Assembly (NCBI GenBank): GCA_036244855.1
Contig: BQKZ01000250.1
Coordinates: forward strand, 57,654 to 121,653
Reading direction: 5' to 3'
DNA length: 64,000 nucleotides
Source of the DNA: Temnopleurus reevesii
Taxonomy: Eukaryota; Echinodermata; Echinoidea; Temnopleuroida; Temnopleuridae
Part shown: in pieces, positions 12,054 to 23,405 of the stretch
How positions within the stretch are numbered: the stretch's first letter is position 1
Layout: every line of letters begins with the position of its first letter
Program-made: the position numbers and the translations under genes
Notes under the pieces: generated by a model
What the model saw: only the letters and a program-made list of their open reading frames with translations
The model's database searches: none
What the model was told of the DNA's origin: nothing

Positions 12054-12656
12054 AGGGGAACCAGCCTTTGGTGTTATCGTGCTCTCATTGAGTGCAGAAA
12101 AATCAGATGAACAAACTGAAAATTTGAGTAAAATCGGACAACCCGTTCAAAAGTTATGAATTTTCAAAGTCACTGAGATATGACGATCCCTATCGCTGAT
12201 GGGGATCCGTGCGATCGGTAAATTCGATGGAATCTGTGACGTCATGTCGGACAACTTCTCATTCACTTTGTACATAGAATTTTTAAAAATGGATTAATGT
12301 AAGATTTAGAGTAAGGTTGCAACATCATTCTTCTCAAAATACATGCAGAATCAATACAGAAATGCTATACCCCAATAAAAAATTGGCATTTTGTTAACTT
12401 TTCCGAAAAAAAGGGAGAAAATGTGAAAAATTGTATAGAGAGGGAATGAGGAGTTGTCCAACATGACGTCAAGGATTCCGTCGAATTTGCCGATCGCACG
12501 GATCCCCATGAGCGGTAGGGATCGTCATATCTCAGTGACTTTGAAAAGTCATAACTTTTGAACGGGTCGTCCGATTTTGCTCAAATTTTCACAGATCGTT
12601 CATTTGATTTTTATTCATTCAATGAGAGCACGATAATCCCAGGGCTTGGTTTCCCT
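12054..12656. mobile_element. TTAA-flanked foldback transposon (piggyBac-like MITE), 603 bp
   Basis: The left end AGGGGAACCAGCC and the right end (inverse AGGGAAACCAAGCC) begin arms of about 210 bases: 12054-12268 and 12443-12656. Both arms contain TATCGTGCTCTCATTG, CACTGAGATATGACGATCCC, GGGGATCCGTGCGATCGG and the GACGTCATGT-type block. TTAA lies on both sides (12050-12053, 12657-12660). The uninterrupted sister repeats read CAATGAATGAC at this point, consistent with a target changed to TTAA. There is no transposase frame, so it is non-autonomous. Confidence 0.88.
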
Positions 12657-12751
12657 TTAATGACAGTGTGATGTAGTTTTTGTCGTACCAAGGATTGTCA
12701 TAGTGAGGTCAGTGAGGTAGGATATGTAGCACTGCTGTGCAATCTGTAGTA

Positions 12752-12865
12752 CAGTCAAACCTCGTTATAAAGGGCACTGATACAACGAGCTCTCTATCAG
12801 AAGGCTTCAACATAAAGAGGTAATTTCTCTGGTCCCAACGACCTCGTTATAATGAGGTTAGACTG
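12752..12865. mobile_element. Tc1/mariner-like MITE, 114 bp, TA target site
   Basis: Termini are CAGTCAAACCTCGTTATAA and, inverted, CAGTCTAACCTCATTATAAC, flanked by TA at 12750-12751 and 12866-12867. The sister copies give the empty site (GTAGTATTTGTA in copy 1, GTAGTATGTGTA in copy 3). It is the same family as 8920-9098 but shorter. Confidence 0.9.
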
Positions 12866-13220
12866 TATTTGTATCTTGTTGCATTAGGCCAGTTTAAAAA
12901 GCAAGTTTAAAGGTATAGGCCAGTATTACAGTTATGATGAAAAGTTAAAAATGATCCATATTTGTATGATGGATAGTATACTCATTGGTGTCTCAGTTTA
13001 GTCAAGATGAAGAGCTACACAGATGTCTATACTCATCTTTCAAAGCCTGACTGGTCATGCTAAACCTCAATGAATGACAGTGTGGTGTAGTCTTTGTCGT
13101 GCCAAGGATTTTCACTCCAGTGAGATACAAGTATATGTAGTACTGCTGTGCAATCTGTAGTATGTGTATCTTGTTGCATTAGGCCAGTTTAAAGGTATAG
13201 ACCAGTAATGGTTATGATGA

Positions 13221-13991
13221 CAAAAAAAGAATGAGCAGAAGTATTCAAAACTTTCTTTGTGTGCGTTATAAGATAGCGTTTGTATAAAATGGGAAGGTTT
13301 TTCCTTTACATATGTTGGCAATGTTAGAGAGAATGCTGCCAATAAAAGCAGGCTAATGATCAAATGCTATGAATTAAATATATTCGAAAAACTCGTGGCA
13401 AGACTAACTTTTTTAAAAAGTTGTGTCAGTTGAGTGGAAATTTCTTTTTCTTCTTGACTTAAAATGGAATAAAGAGCTTTTTTAAAAAGCAAAATATTGT
13501 GAAAATGACATTTCATGTTTTATTTGACATGTACATGGTTATTTATAGTATTACGTTATATGATGTTCAGGTTATATTTCTCATGCTTTTCTATAGTTTT
13601 ACATTTTTTTTTTTTATTTGAGTGAAAAGCAAAAAGAAATAGGTTCAGGTCGGGCTAGAGGATAGGTACGGTTAGTTGAGGGCATCCGAGCATATTTTTG
13701 CCTAACGCAAGTACTGTGGGTAGGAGAAATCAATCTACATTCTTTGAGAGGAACTTTTAAACAACAGTAATTCTTTAATTGAACAAAAGTTATCCACGAT
13801 TGTGTTTGAAGCACAAAGATTGTATCTCGTTTCATTCTTCCATCTCGATATTTGGCTTTCAGTGGAGACAACACAGAAGTTGTCTGACGCGGAGAAGATC
13901 GAGTGGAGTGTGACTTTTTAGTGATTACTGCTCACTCACGTTACAAAATGTGTTGAGAAAGCGGAACAAGACAAAAAAACGAAACCCGTAG
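13221..13991. other. No gene seen
   Basis: About 30 bases near 13675-13708 (GAGGGCATCC-AGCAT-TTTTTGCCTAA) recur near 27768-27798. The remainder has no recognisable feature. Confidence 0.5.
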
Positions 13992-14125
13992 GTGGGCTCA
14001 GGTATCGTCTAAATGCCGCGAGAGCTGCGAAATGGGGCTGCTAACGCACGCTCGCTCGTGTCATTTTGCAATCCTTCATGGTTAATTCACTTGGTATTTA
14101 GTGACTTGTAGTAACCCGAGCCCAC
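13992..14125. repeat. Short foldback block with GTGGGCTC ends
   Basis: GTGGGCTCAGGTA and, further in, CTAAATGCC at the left pair with GGTATTTAGTGACT and GTAACCCGAGCCCAC at the right. The interior is CpG-rich. It is possibly a small MITE; no target duplication was confirmed. Confidence 0.5.
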
Positions 14126-16148
14126 ATTCATGTATGCTATTCTGAATAACATGAATTGTGTTGACCCAATTCACATTTAAGAATTAAGCCAGCTCATAGA
14201 ACTCGGAATTTAGGTTAGAAGAAATGTGATCATGTTTTAAGATAAATATTTAGATTATTGTGTCATTAGGCTTAATTTTCTAGATGGCTTTACAGTCGAT
14301 TGACAATCAAATATGATACCTTTTTATAGATCTTAGATGATCTTTTTTATTTTGATTAGCAATCAAAACGGGTAGAAAAATGTCAGAAATCATGAAAACA
14401 AAATGAAGTGAGAGTTTAAGTAAGAAGAATAATCTTTCCATTCAGACATGGCAACAGAGGACTTTTAATGATCTGATTTAAGAGTTGAATTACAAACTTA
14501 TCATTCAGACTACATTGTATTTGTTCCGTCAATTAAAAACTATCTGTGAAAAATTTAGAAGATTTAAAAGATCCATCAATATACTGACCTTTACTGTGAC
14601 TATTCAGATTTATCAAAAAAAAACTTTTGAAATTCAGAATGAGCAGGTTTTGATTTTGCCTTCCATGTGTTCTTGATTATTATGCTTAACGCGAAAAAGC
14701 AAGCCCCACATTGCATTCTTTAGCATTCAAGATCAATTGGCTAAAAACATTAATTCACAGACGTTGAACCTAAAACTTGTGCAATGCTGTGTGCAGAGAT
14801 AGATATTTTCCAGAGATGTTTAAAAGTGAGTAATTTGGGTATATATGCCTATATTATATCCTTTGATCTATTCTCAAACAACCAAACCATTTTTCAACAC
14901 CGTCTAAGAAGCCCCCCCCCCCCCCCCCCCCCCTTTCTCTGACACCGAAATGGTTTCTGCCTGCCCCAAATAAAGCAAATGCATTTTATCGGCCTGCCAC
15001 CTTCCCTACAAAACAGAATCATTCCCATAAAGGAAACTGGGATATCAATTTATGATATCTGGAGCGGGGAATTGTAGTGCCTGGCTATACGTACATGTAT
15101 GCAGTACAAGTGCAAGAAATTCACATGAGATGAAACATAATACGGTTGTCCTTTTTAAATATGGAGCTGAGAAGTGAGGAAGCCAGTCTTTCAGAATCAT
15201 CCAAATTCATGTTCCGAGCGGAATTTTGAGTGCCAAATATTGTCTGGAGTGTGTGCATTTTTATTGATGTAAAGAATATTTCTATTAAGATGCAAGGATT
15301 GTAGATGATAACACAAAATGCATTTAATATTTATCATGGTGTCTGTGATTATTATAAGGGAGTAAAATCACTTTGTATTTCATTGCATTATTTGCGAGGA
15401 TAAAAAGAATTACACAAACACTTACGATAAATAAGGGCCAAGAGTTACTAGTTTTTATAGTTGTTTTTATAGTTGTTTTCTACCTCTAACAAATGAAAGA
15501 AAAGAGAGCATCTTGAATGGACTTTAAAAAAAAGTTTACTTGAATGTATAGAATATCTGAAATTTTCGATATTATTTAATAGATTCTGAAAATAAATTTC
15601 AACAAGGAATGCATTGATACCCTGTTCACTCTGATCTGGTGTTTAATCCTGCATTTCACAGATGATCCAAGTTTGATATGGCACACTGACTGTTTTCTAG
15701 TCATTTCTCGATGTCCTCATTTATTGTGTGACACGGATAGTCAGAGCACTTAGTGTTTACCGAGCTGTTTACAATTATACCAGAGACACAACTTCTATTA
15801 TAAACCAACATTTATTCCAATCTTGCACTTATTTAAACCTTTTGCCTGATTTTTTTTTTCGGGGGGGGGGGGGGGGGGTGTAGTTTCTATTTAGCTTTGT
15901 GTTGTCTATACTATGTATCAATTGTTCATATAGGCATGAGTGCTTATAATTTTGAAAGTTCAGCTTCACTTGCATTTCGTACATTCGTTCTTGTTGTTTG
16001 CTTTCGAGGATGTACAAGGATTTGTTGCCAAGAAAAAGAGACTTTGTGTAGGATGTTTTGATCCAGGATTTTTCAGCTATGGTTGTACCATATGTTTTTG
16101 ACCCAATTCATAGTACCTCTATACACTTATCAAGGCAGAATCAAACTA
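14126..16148. other. No gene seen; homopolymer runs
   Basis: Apart from C22 at 14912 and G18 at 15861-15878 preceded by T10, nothing is recognisable. Confidence 0.5.
14912..14933 (+). repeat. Poly-C run (22)
   Basis: A homopolymer of C, flanked by ordinary AT-rich sequence. Confidence 0.95.
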
Positions 16149-16225
16149 GGGGGTGTTGTTCAAAAGTTGCAATTGATCGCAAGTTGCAGTTGATCGGAAC
16201 GTGCCAATGAAAATCATTATTAAAT
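16149..16225 (+). mobile_element. Truncated Harbinger-like MITE (family GGGGGTGTTG), left end only
   Basis: GGGGGTGTTGTTCAAAAGTT and then GCAATTGATCGCAAGTTGCA matches the left end of the 176-bp elements at 52280 and 57684. Similarity fades after about 75 bases and no right terminus follows. Confidence 0.75.
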
Positions 16226-16744
16226 TGTTAAATTTAGATCTTTGACTGGCAAAACTACATCTAAGTGATATTTTATTGTTTTAGGTACCAATTATGCTGG
16301 AAATTTAAACATTTCTGATGCAGAAGAAGTCTTTCATGTCAATCAAAATTCTAATTGCCTCCCCTGGAGTATAGCCTCTTCCAAATATAAAATTGTGAGA
16401 TAATCATAGGAAGAATTGCTCGTCATCATCATCTTGTCTCATCACAAAACCACTTTCCAATGTCTAGTGCATGCAAGAGCCACATCATTCACCACTGCCA
16501 GGTCCCTCTCAATAGAAGGTTAGAACATTGCATTCTCAATCAGAAGATTAGGCAAAGTCTGACTGCCCTGCTCTTGCCACAGTTTACAGAGCTATCAGTG
16601 TACCTCCACTTTAGCATATTTGTGAGGATTTTATGAAGAGATATGATTTGTATCTTGTCACTGAGTAATCTTTTATTTTATACATCATATTATATACATG
16701 TACATGGATGTGCCTCTTGGAGGAGGGGGGGGGGGGTTGATTTA

Positions 16745-16876
16745 GGGGTGTTGCTAGCAAGTTGCAGTTGATTGGCACTCACCAACCAAAATCCTTGTTT
16801 TGTGTGCATTTTGAAAATGTGTGCTTCAATTTTCAACCGATTTGCAATTGATCGCAAGTTTCCAACAACACCCCCC
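16745..16876. mobile_element. Harbinger-like MITE, shortened and diverged copy
   Basis: It starts GGGGTGTTGCTAGCAAGTTG and ends GATCGCAAGTTTCCAACAAC plus six C. Both termini are present, but the element is about 132 bases against 176 for intact copies. The interior differs, and no 3-base target duplication is evident. Confidence 0.7.
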
Positions 16877-17789
16877 AGTGTCATCTCTTCTCTTGAGATC
16901 ATTTCTCCAGAAGACTGCAAAGTGGTTGAGATTTAGAAAACACGTTATTTCCAATCATATTCAATTTTGATTGATGTTTGGGGTAGTCTGATCTGCTATT
17001 TCAGACAGGAACAACGTGATAATCTTATTTATGAGCTGAATGAATACAGATTAAATCAAGCCATGTAAATTGATTCAATCAATATCAAGCCTTGAACCAA
17101 ACCACCACTCCAAGTAAAGCCTCACCCACTAAACCATGTTATTGCATGAACTTGAAATTCATGACCGTACATTTATTTTGATGTCATGTTATGTGTTTTC
17201 ATTGATATTGGTTCATTGGGCACCTCTTATGCTGATATAATGGAAGCCACCGATGTGCATCCAACTAAGAAATGATCTTGCAGAATTCTGATTGAATAAT
17301 ATTCACTGGTACATGCTCAGATACAAAAGTGTTGGCTCTTTCATGCAATTCCGATTTTCTATTGTGACAACAACATTTTTCTTCTCTTTGCCTTATGTGA
17401 GGATTGATTGATAAAGAAAAATCAAACAACTGAATGAATAACATGATTTCATGTGTGTTTCTGCTCGAGAGTTCAGTGGCATTTTCGCAGTTTCATGTTT
17501 GCGACAGAGAAGAGTATTGAATTACAATGGTCCATTCAAACGCCAAATGAATAGACTGGGGGCTGAACCCAAGTTTTGCCTACAATTCTAGCTTCATGAC
17601 CCTTGGTTGTTGTTTATCTAGACCCGATTTCTTTTTTGCTTTTTTGTTGAACTATGTGATGATGTTCTTGATACACCAAAGTGAAATAAAAATCCATTTG
17701 AGGTCATTAGTCTATTGTTGTACTGATAATAGAAATTCTGATAAAATAAATGATATAATTCAGAATAAGTCTGATTTGATATATTTGAT
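16877..17789. other. No gene seen
   Basis: AT-rich sequence without recognisable motifs. The last part shows faint similarity to the 131-bp repeat. Confidence 0.5.
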
Positions 17790-17859
17790 TGTCCTTCTTA
17801 ATCCAAATCAAATATTTTTGGCTTGCCACACTTGTTTGATAACCATATGGTTCCTTGAT
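17790..17859 (+). repeat. Left partial unit of the 131-bp tandem repeat, split by the LINE
   Basis: The AATCAAATATTTTTGGCT-(T/A)-GCCACACTTGTTTGAT stretch followed by CATATGGTT-CTTGAT matches the second half of the units at 21314-21575 with a few differences. It stops exactly where the LINE tail begins. Confidence 0.85.
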
Positions 17860-17880
17860 GAATGAATGAATGAATGAAAG

Positions 17881-18124
17881 AACTTTATTACCAAAAATTG
17901 AATACAATAAAATACAAACATGTATATATCACAAAACATTGGTAAAAGGACACCAAGAAATAGCAAAACTGCTAGTAGGGTATGGCGCCCAGGTTCATTA
18001 AGTAAAATATGCTTAAGCACACAAAATAATATAATATTGATATGATACAACCCTGATATAAGAAGTAATAATGATGGATTATATAATAGATGAGTATGTA
18101 CAATGAATATCTACAAAAATCCTG
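17881..18124 (-). other. 3' UTR of the CR1/L2-like LINE
   Basis: This is AT-rich sequence between the ORF2 stop and the (CATT)n tail. It ends in an AATAAAG signal-like motif just before the tandem tail. It presumably holds the template recognised by the reverse transcriptase; that role is known for the family and not visible in the sequence. Confidence 0.7.
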
Positions 18125-21058
18125 TTACTTTAACATGTATTTATCTAAGAAATACTTTTTAGTATCTGCATAGAACAAGTGGAAAGAGCATTTTTCTCTT
18201 ATACATTTTGGTAAACTGTTCCAGACTTCAGATCCTGCAAATGATATCGACATTTTCCCATGCTCTGTTCTCACTTTTGGCAAGATTAGCGTTCTAGCAT
18301 CATTTTGCCTAGTGTAATATTGATTTTCAAAGAACTTACAATAGTCATACACTGAATGTGGCAATTGCTGATTGATCAATTTATACATGAATAATGACAC
18401 CATAAATTTATGCAATTTGAATACGTCTAAGATACTCAGTGATAGGAACATGGGTGTCGACGGTGATCTAAAATTGCTGAAGGTAATTGCTCTCAATGCC
18501 ATTTTTTGTATTACAAATACCTTATTAACTATTGTGGAAGACGTACATCCCCAAACCTCTAGACCGTATGATATATGGCTTTGAATAAATGAGTAGTAAA
18601 GTAGTATAAGTACATTTCTAGGTATGAAATGTCTTACTCGATATAGAGCTCCTACTTTTTTGCGTATTAATACACATAAATTATTAACATGTTCCGCCCA
18701 AGTGAGATGTTTATCAATATGCATTCCTACAAATGGGGCAACAGATACCTCCTTCAAAATATGATTATTCATTTTGACAGAACCTTTTAGTTCTATTGAC
18801 ATACGTTTAGGCTTGATAACCATGAAATTTGTTATCTTTATATTAATTGTTATTCTGTTTGCATTACACCATCGCCTTATTGGTGTTAATTCCTGTGATA
18901 TTTCGTCCAAGTCAATATGGGATTTTCCACGGGGAAATGAATGAAAGATATTAGAGTCATCAGCAAACAACCGGAAATGAAAGTAGTCAGATGACTGAGG
19001 AAGATCATTGATAAAGATTAGGAAGAGTGTTGGACCAAGCACAGATCCCTGGGGGACACCACATACAATTGGAGACATTGACGAATTTGAACCGTTATGT
19101 TGTACGTACTGGGAGCGATTACTGAGATAATCCCAGAACCATTCTAAGGGCTTTCCTCTAATGCCATAATGTTCCAGTTTGCGTAAAAGTATGCTGTGGT
19201 TGATGGTGTCAAAGGCTTTAGCAAAATCAATAAACACTCCGACAGTTGCAAGGCCCTCATCTTGGTATTGAATAAGTTGATTCACCAAATTAATTACAGA
19301 TAGTTTAGTGCTATGTCTTTCTCTAAACCCATACTGATGTTTATAAAGAATCTTGTGTTTCTCTATGAACTTGCTAAAGCGTTTGTTAACCAACTTTTCA
19401 AACACCTTACTTATAACAGATAAAACAGAAATCGGTCTATAGTTCCCTGGGTCCATTTTGTCACCCTTTTTGAAAACTGGACTAACTTTGGCTATTTTCA
19501 TTGAACTTGGGACGCGACCAAGTTGTAATGACAAATTGAATATATGTGCGAGTGGCTTTGATAAATTAAATACACCATCTATCAAAAGCCTGACAGGGAT
19601 CTTGTCATGGCCACTTGATAATAACATATTTTCAACCTCAGTGATAGTTATTGGAGACCAGAAAAGTGATTCAGTGATTGAGACATGTAAATAATCCTGA
19701 TAATTTACGTTCTCTTGTATAGTATCAATACTATTTGCTAGTCTTGGACCTACTGATACAAAAAATTTATTAAATTCTTCGACAATTTTGGATGGTTCAC
19801 TGATTTCATGATTACTGTTAGCAGCTCCACAGTATAATTTATCCACCACTGTGCTACTTGAATTATTCTTACCCAACAATTCATTTATAGTTTTCCAGGT
19901 TTTACTTGAGTTACTTTTGTGTCTTTCAAACAAATTACCATAGTGTAATCTTTTAGCATTCCTTAAAACAGATGTCAGAATGTTCCTATACTTCTTATAC
20001 TTTGCATATACAATTGAATCAAAATTGGATGTCAAAACCATGGAATACAATTTATGTTTCTTTTTTATAGATTTTCTAATTGCATTCGTAATCCAAGGCT
20101 TTGATTTCCTCTTCTGATTCTTGCTTGAAACAAAAGGGGCGTGTTTGTCACAAACCCCTCTGACAAGTCTAATAAAAGTCTCATATGCTAAATCGACATC
20201 TATGCATTCGTAAATTTCGTTCCACGGTAATAACTGAAGATCATTATTAAACTCTGATTTGCTATAATTTTCATAACACCTTAATTTAGTCTTATGTTTT
20301 CCTGTACTGTGCAACATTTGATTAAACAAAGCAAATACTGGAAAGTGATCTGATAGATCATCAGTCAATACAGTCCCTACACTGTTAACAAATCCATTTA
20401 GATTTGTGTAAATGTGGTCAATCAAAGTTTCGGTATCTCTTATCTTGCGGGTTGGTGATGTAATTACCTGTTCAAGGCCAAGACATTGTAAAGTAGTAAG
20501 GAATTCAATCTCTGTATCATGCTCACCTAAAGCATTGATATTGAAATCACCCAACAAAATGCAATATTGTTTGTCTATTTTAAAACTATTTAGTATGTCA
20601 ACAAGACTATCTTTGAATTCTAATATATTAGTGTTAGGCTTCCTGTACACAATACCAACAATAATGTGTTTGTGATGTAATTCAACGTCAAGCCACAATG
20701 ATTCAGAATGGCAGAGCTCCTTAACTATAACTTTATATTTTAAACTGGATTTGATGTAGGCCGCCACTCCTCCACCTCTGCTTCCTTCACGGACCATGTA
20801 TTCTAGTTTATAGTTATTAAAGTTAAATACATTATCCATTTGAAATTGCCAAATCTCAGATACCCCAATTATACTAAATTTATGTTTTATTATGTCATTG
20901 TAGAACGAGTCTAAAGAATCAAAGTTCTTATTCAATGAACGAATATTGACATGTGAAACACTAAATAAATCATCAGATAATTCATGAAAAGTATCATTGA
21001 AATCTTCAGGGGTTAAATTGTATGATTTGAATTCAGATGGTTCCATATTGTCTAACAT
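18125..21058 (-). CDS. LINE ORF2: apurinic endonuclease plus reverse transcriptase, 977 aa, intact
   Basis: This protein nicks target DNA and copies the element RNA from the nick. The endonuclease occupies roughly residues 32-245: [10 protein letters not shown] at 36-45, SEIW at 67-70 with the metal-binding Glu, GDFNIN at 170-175, LIDHIYTN at 212-219 and SDHFP at 236-240 with the catalytic His. The reverse transcriptase spans about 515-770: [10 protein letters not shown] near 539-548, [12 protein letters not shown] at 610-621, [10 protein letters not shown] at 667-676 and the FADD catalytic box at 698-701. A C-terminal region (about 780-977) has the WNSLP-type block usual for CR1/L2 elements. 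There are no stops or frameshifts, and the length is normal for the family. The chosen ATG at 21058 leaves about 30 residues before the endonuclease. The stop of the ORF1 fragment lies 45 bases upstream in the transcript. Confidence 0.95.
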   Translation of the reverse strand: MLDNMEPSEFKSYNLTPEDFNDTFHELSDDLFSVSHVNIRSLNKNFDSLDSFYNDIIKHKFSIIGVSEIWQFQMDNVFNFNNYKLEYMVREGSRGGGVAAYIKSSLKYKVIVKELCHSESLWLDVELHHKHIIVGIVYRKPNTNILEFKDSLVDILNSFKIDKQYCILLGDFNINALGEHDTEIEFLTTLQCLGLEQVITSPTRKIRDTETLIDHIYTNLNGFVNSVGTVLTDDLSDHFPVFALFNQMLHSTGKHKTKLRCYENYSKSEFNNDLQLLPWNEIYECIDVDLAYETFIRLVRGVCDKHAPFVSSKNQKRKSKPWITNAIRKSIKKKHKLYSMVLTSNFDSIVYAKYKKYRNILTSVLRNAKRLHYGNLFERHKSNSSKTWKTINELLGKNNSSSTVVDKLYCGAANSNHEISEPSKIVEEFNKFFVSVGPRLANSIDTIQENVNYQDYLHVSITESLFWSPITITEVENMLLSSGHDKIPVRLLIDGVFNLSKPLAHIFNLSLQLGRVPSSMKIAKVSPVFKKGDKMDPGNYRPISVLSVISKVFEKLVNKRFSKFIEKHKILYKHQYGFRERHSTKLSVINLVNQLIQYQDEGLATVGVFIDFAKAFDTINHSILLRKLEHYGIRGKPLEWFWDYLSNRSQYVQHNGSNSSMSPIVCGVPQGSVLGPTLFLIFINDLPQSSDYFHFRLFADDSNIFHSFPRGKSHIDLDEISQELTPIRRWCNANRITINIKITNFMVIKPKRMSIELKGSVKMNNHILKEVSVAPFVGMHIDKHLTWAEHVNNLCVLIRKKVGALYRVRHFIPRNVLILLYYSFIQSHISYGLEVWGCTSSTIVNKVFVIQKMALRAITFSNFRSPSTPMFLSLSILDVFKLHKFMVSLFMYKLINQQLPHSVYDYCKFFENQYYTRQNDARTLILPKVRTEHGKMSISFAGSEVWNSLPKCIREKCSFHLFYADTKKYFLDKYMLK

Positions 21059-21103
21059 TTAATCTAATGTCCATGTAAGGGAAGTCACTTTAAAATGATA
21101 TAA

Positions 21104-21310
21104 TTATTTGATTTTCACAAGGTCAGCTTCAGTAGAAATCATGATGGCGGGTGAGTCAGCAGCCTTTCTGACAAGTATTCTACCATTGCTGGTCCAGAGA
21201 TAGCGGTGGCTTTTCTCTTTTCTCACAATGTTAGCCTTGTATAACAGTTCCTTCGTTGATGGGAGGAGGTTTTCATTTATGAAAACATTGCTATCATTGC
21301 TATTGATATG
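21104..21310 (-). pseudogene. C-terminal remnant of LINE ORF1 (truncated)
   Basis: An open frame of about 68 codons precedes ORF2 and ends in TAA at 21104-21106. It reads VFINENLLPSTKELLYKANI, then a basic KEKSHRYLW, then NGRILVRKAADSPAIMISTE and DLVKIK. The pattern INENL-P-x5-L, a basic/aromatic stretch, NG(R/K)I-VRK and a final xDL resembles the C-terminal domain of ORF1 nucleic-acid-binding proteins carried by many invertebrate LINEs. The fragment runs directly into the repeat-array sequence, so the rest was lost at insertion by 5' truncation. It has no start codon of its own and should not be functional. Confidence 0.75.
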
Positions 21311-21660
21311 TTAAGCATTAGCATATTTGTCATATTATTCACAATTGGATATATTTAAATATTCTGATCACTCTTATCAAACCAAATCAAATATTTTTGG
21401 CTAGCCACACTTGTTTGATCATCATATGGTTGCTTGATTTGTGAAGCATTAGCATATTTGTCATATTATTCACAATTGGATATATTTAAATATTCTGATC
21501 ACTCTTATCAAACCAAATCAAATATTTTTGGCTAGCCACACTTGTTTGATCATCATATGGTTGCTTGATTTGTGAAGCATTAGCATATTTGTCATATTAT
21601 TCACAATTGGATAAGTTTACATATTCTGATCAAACCAAGTAAATATTTTCGAGTAGACAG
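21311..21660 (+). repeat. 131-bp tandem repeat array (about 2.6 units)
   Basis: AGCATTAGCATATTTGTCAT starts at 21314, 21445 and 21576, giving two exact 131-bp steps. The first two units appear identical by eye. The third diverges after about 70 bases, and a more decayed relative lies near 21733-21780. The identity points to recent duplication or conversion. Confidence 0.92.
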
Positions 21661-23215
21661 ACTTCTCTTCCCAATCTCATTTACTCTTTTAAAAACAACT
21701 TGCAGCATCTAACTTGACGTTCAGATGTTCCCTATTTGTTTGACCATCATATGCTCCCTTTAAACGTTTAGCATTTGCATCCCCTTTAAAAGTCATCCAT
21801 CTTGCATCCTTCATTGTCAAGTACCAGTCTCTTAAAAGGCCAAGGAACTAATTAGAATCCCAGAGACACCAAACTCCAGAGCCTCATCAATTCATCGTTA
21901 AACTGCTTCACAGCGTCTGAAGAGATTCAATCAGAGAATTTATTGGCCCTCCGAGCAAAGAAATGCAAGTCAAATGACTCTTCTTCTTCTTCCTCAAATC
22001 ATAATTCCCACTCGCAGTACGACAGCATCATTTTTTTTCCGGAACCGTCAGACACAGAGGAATGTTCGTGTACCTTGCCCTCAAGATGTCGATAAAAAGG
22101 CGAGCGTTTTAGAGTGCCTTAGTGCAACCATTCACTCCAATGTTGGTTTTTGTCAATTTTAATGGAAGTTGCAAATGCCTGATCTGTGAGCTTTGTAAAT
22201 GAATATGGCAGTTCTGGTAGATATTGATAATATCAGGTTCTCAAATATTCTTGATGGGGATAGGAAAGTTATAATACGCTTCCTGTATAATTAAGAAGTT
22301 TTTCCCAATATAGACATATACTGAAACAATTTTTTTGGTTAATTTTGATGGAAATTGTAAATTCATGATACCTATTATATGCTTTGTGCAATAATTTCAT
22401 TTTTTTTTGTCACAGATTTGACAACTTTCAAAATAGGCAATTCTACACAAAGCTTAACATGTACAATTCAAATCACTACTTTCCTTATTTAGAACCCCCT
22501 GGAGGTGGCAGGTCTATGAATACACAAATGGAATACATTGCCATAAAACTTTTTGCATTTGTATGTACAAAATCTATAATTTTCCATGCGATAAATTCTT
22601 AAATGATGTGGAAAACAATATCGGCATCCACTACCATGACTACAGAAACAACCATTGGCATTTTTATCGATTTTATTTTGTAGCACTAATGCACACTTCT
22701 TTACTTAAATGTGTGTAGGTGCAGATATTTTTTTTCAGATTTGGATTTCATTGTGGATTTCACTGTATTGTATCAAGTTTATTATATGTACCCACAAGTT
22801 TTGGATGAAATAGTAGACACAAAAGCTAGTTTAAAGTATGGTGTTTGTTGTATGGTTTCATTGGGTGACTTTGTGGTTAAGAGCTGTCAGAATGATGGAA
22901 AAGATTTCATTTTTTATATTTGCTTAATAATAGAAAATCAGGCTACAAACAAGGTCAGGAAACCATTTGTTTTGGTATCATGAAAGAAAATTTGGAGGGA
23001 GTAGTGAAAATAGTGTAATTTATTGCAACCCGGTATAATAGTTGATTGAGTGAATCCATCTTGATAGTTGTTATAGAATCTGTTGTCTAATCAGAAAAAA
23101 TGAGCAAACAAATGAAGGTTATATTTTTATGATTTCCTACTGGTCCAATTGTAATAATATATAGACTTATATACACAAATTACAAAAAAATAACATTGTA
23201 GAGGTATCATGGTTT
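21661..23215. other. No gene seen
   Basis: It contains a decayed fragment of the 131-bp repeat near 21733-21780. The frames at 22384 and 22711 show no family motifs. Confidence 0.5.
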
Positions 23216-23405
23216 CCTGGTTCTGATTCTTGACTTCAACCACAGGGTCGCGGTTTTTCCCATCCATGGCGTTGATTCAATTCAGCAATGTGCTACACTG
23301 CACTCTACCCAGGTGAAGTGAATTTGTATCAGGAAGGCTTCTCAGCACTGTGTTGTTGGCTGCCTGTTAATGCTTTGAGCCTGATGGGAAAAAGTGTGGT
23401 ATGAG
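23216..23405 (+). repeat. Probable decayed SINE, same family as 35016-35250
   Basis: CAATGTGCTACACTGCACTC then TACCCAGGTGAAGTGAAT, followed by TCAGCACTGTGTTG, parallels GTGCTGCACCCAACCCAGGT-GAGATG and TCAGCACTCTGTTA at 35.1 kb. The tRNA-like head is degraded, so orientation and ends are approximate. Confidence 0.5.

Larger units (their letters stand above)
11656..13220 (+). repeat. Three-copy ~272-bp tandem repeat, middle copy interrupted twice
   Basis: AAATGATCCATATTTGTATG starts units at 11656, 11928 and 12949. Units share GAAGAGCTACACAGATGTCT, TTCAAAGCCTGAC and TTGTTGCATTAGGCCAGTTT. Copies 1 and 3 are about 272 bases. Copy 2 is about 1,020 bases because of the insertions at 12054-12656 and 12752-12865. 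Confidence 0.93.
17860..21304 (-). mobile_element. Nearly full non-LTR retrotransposon (CR1/L2-like LINE)
   Basis: On the - strand the element reads: tail of ORF1, short spacer, complete ORF2, about 265 bases of 3' UTR, then AATAAAG and a (CATT)n tail at 17860-17880. Simple-repeat tails instead of poly(A) are typical of CR1/L2-type LINEs. Both flanks match a 131-bp tandem repeat (left flank 17797-17859, right flank from about 21309), so the insertion sits inside a repeat unit. Both junctions carry TTGAT/TGAT, a possible short target duplication. It is 5'-truncated inside ORF1. No RNase H domain follows the reverse transcriptase. The intact ORF2 implies a young copy, though the truncation makes it non-autonomous for ORF1. 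Confidence 0.9.

Noticed and set aside
11656..13220. CRISPR-like array
   Set aside because: The units are ~272-bp tandem duplications with no short repeat/spacer alternation, and the DNA is eukaryotic.
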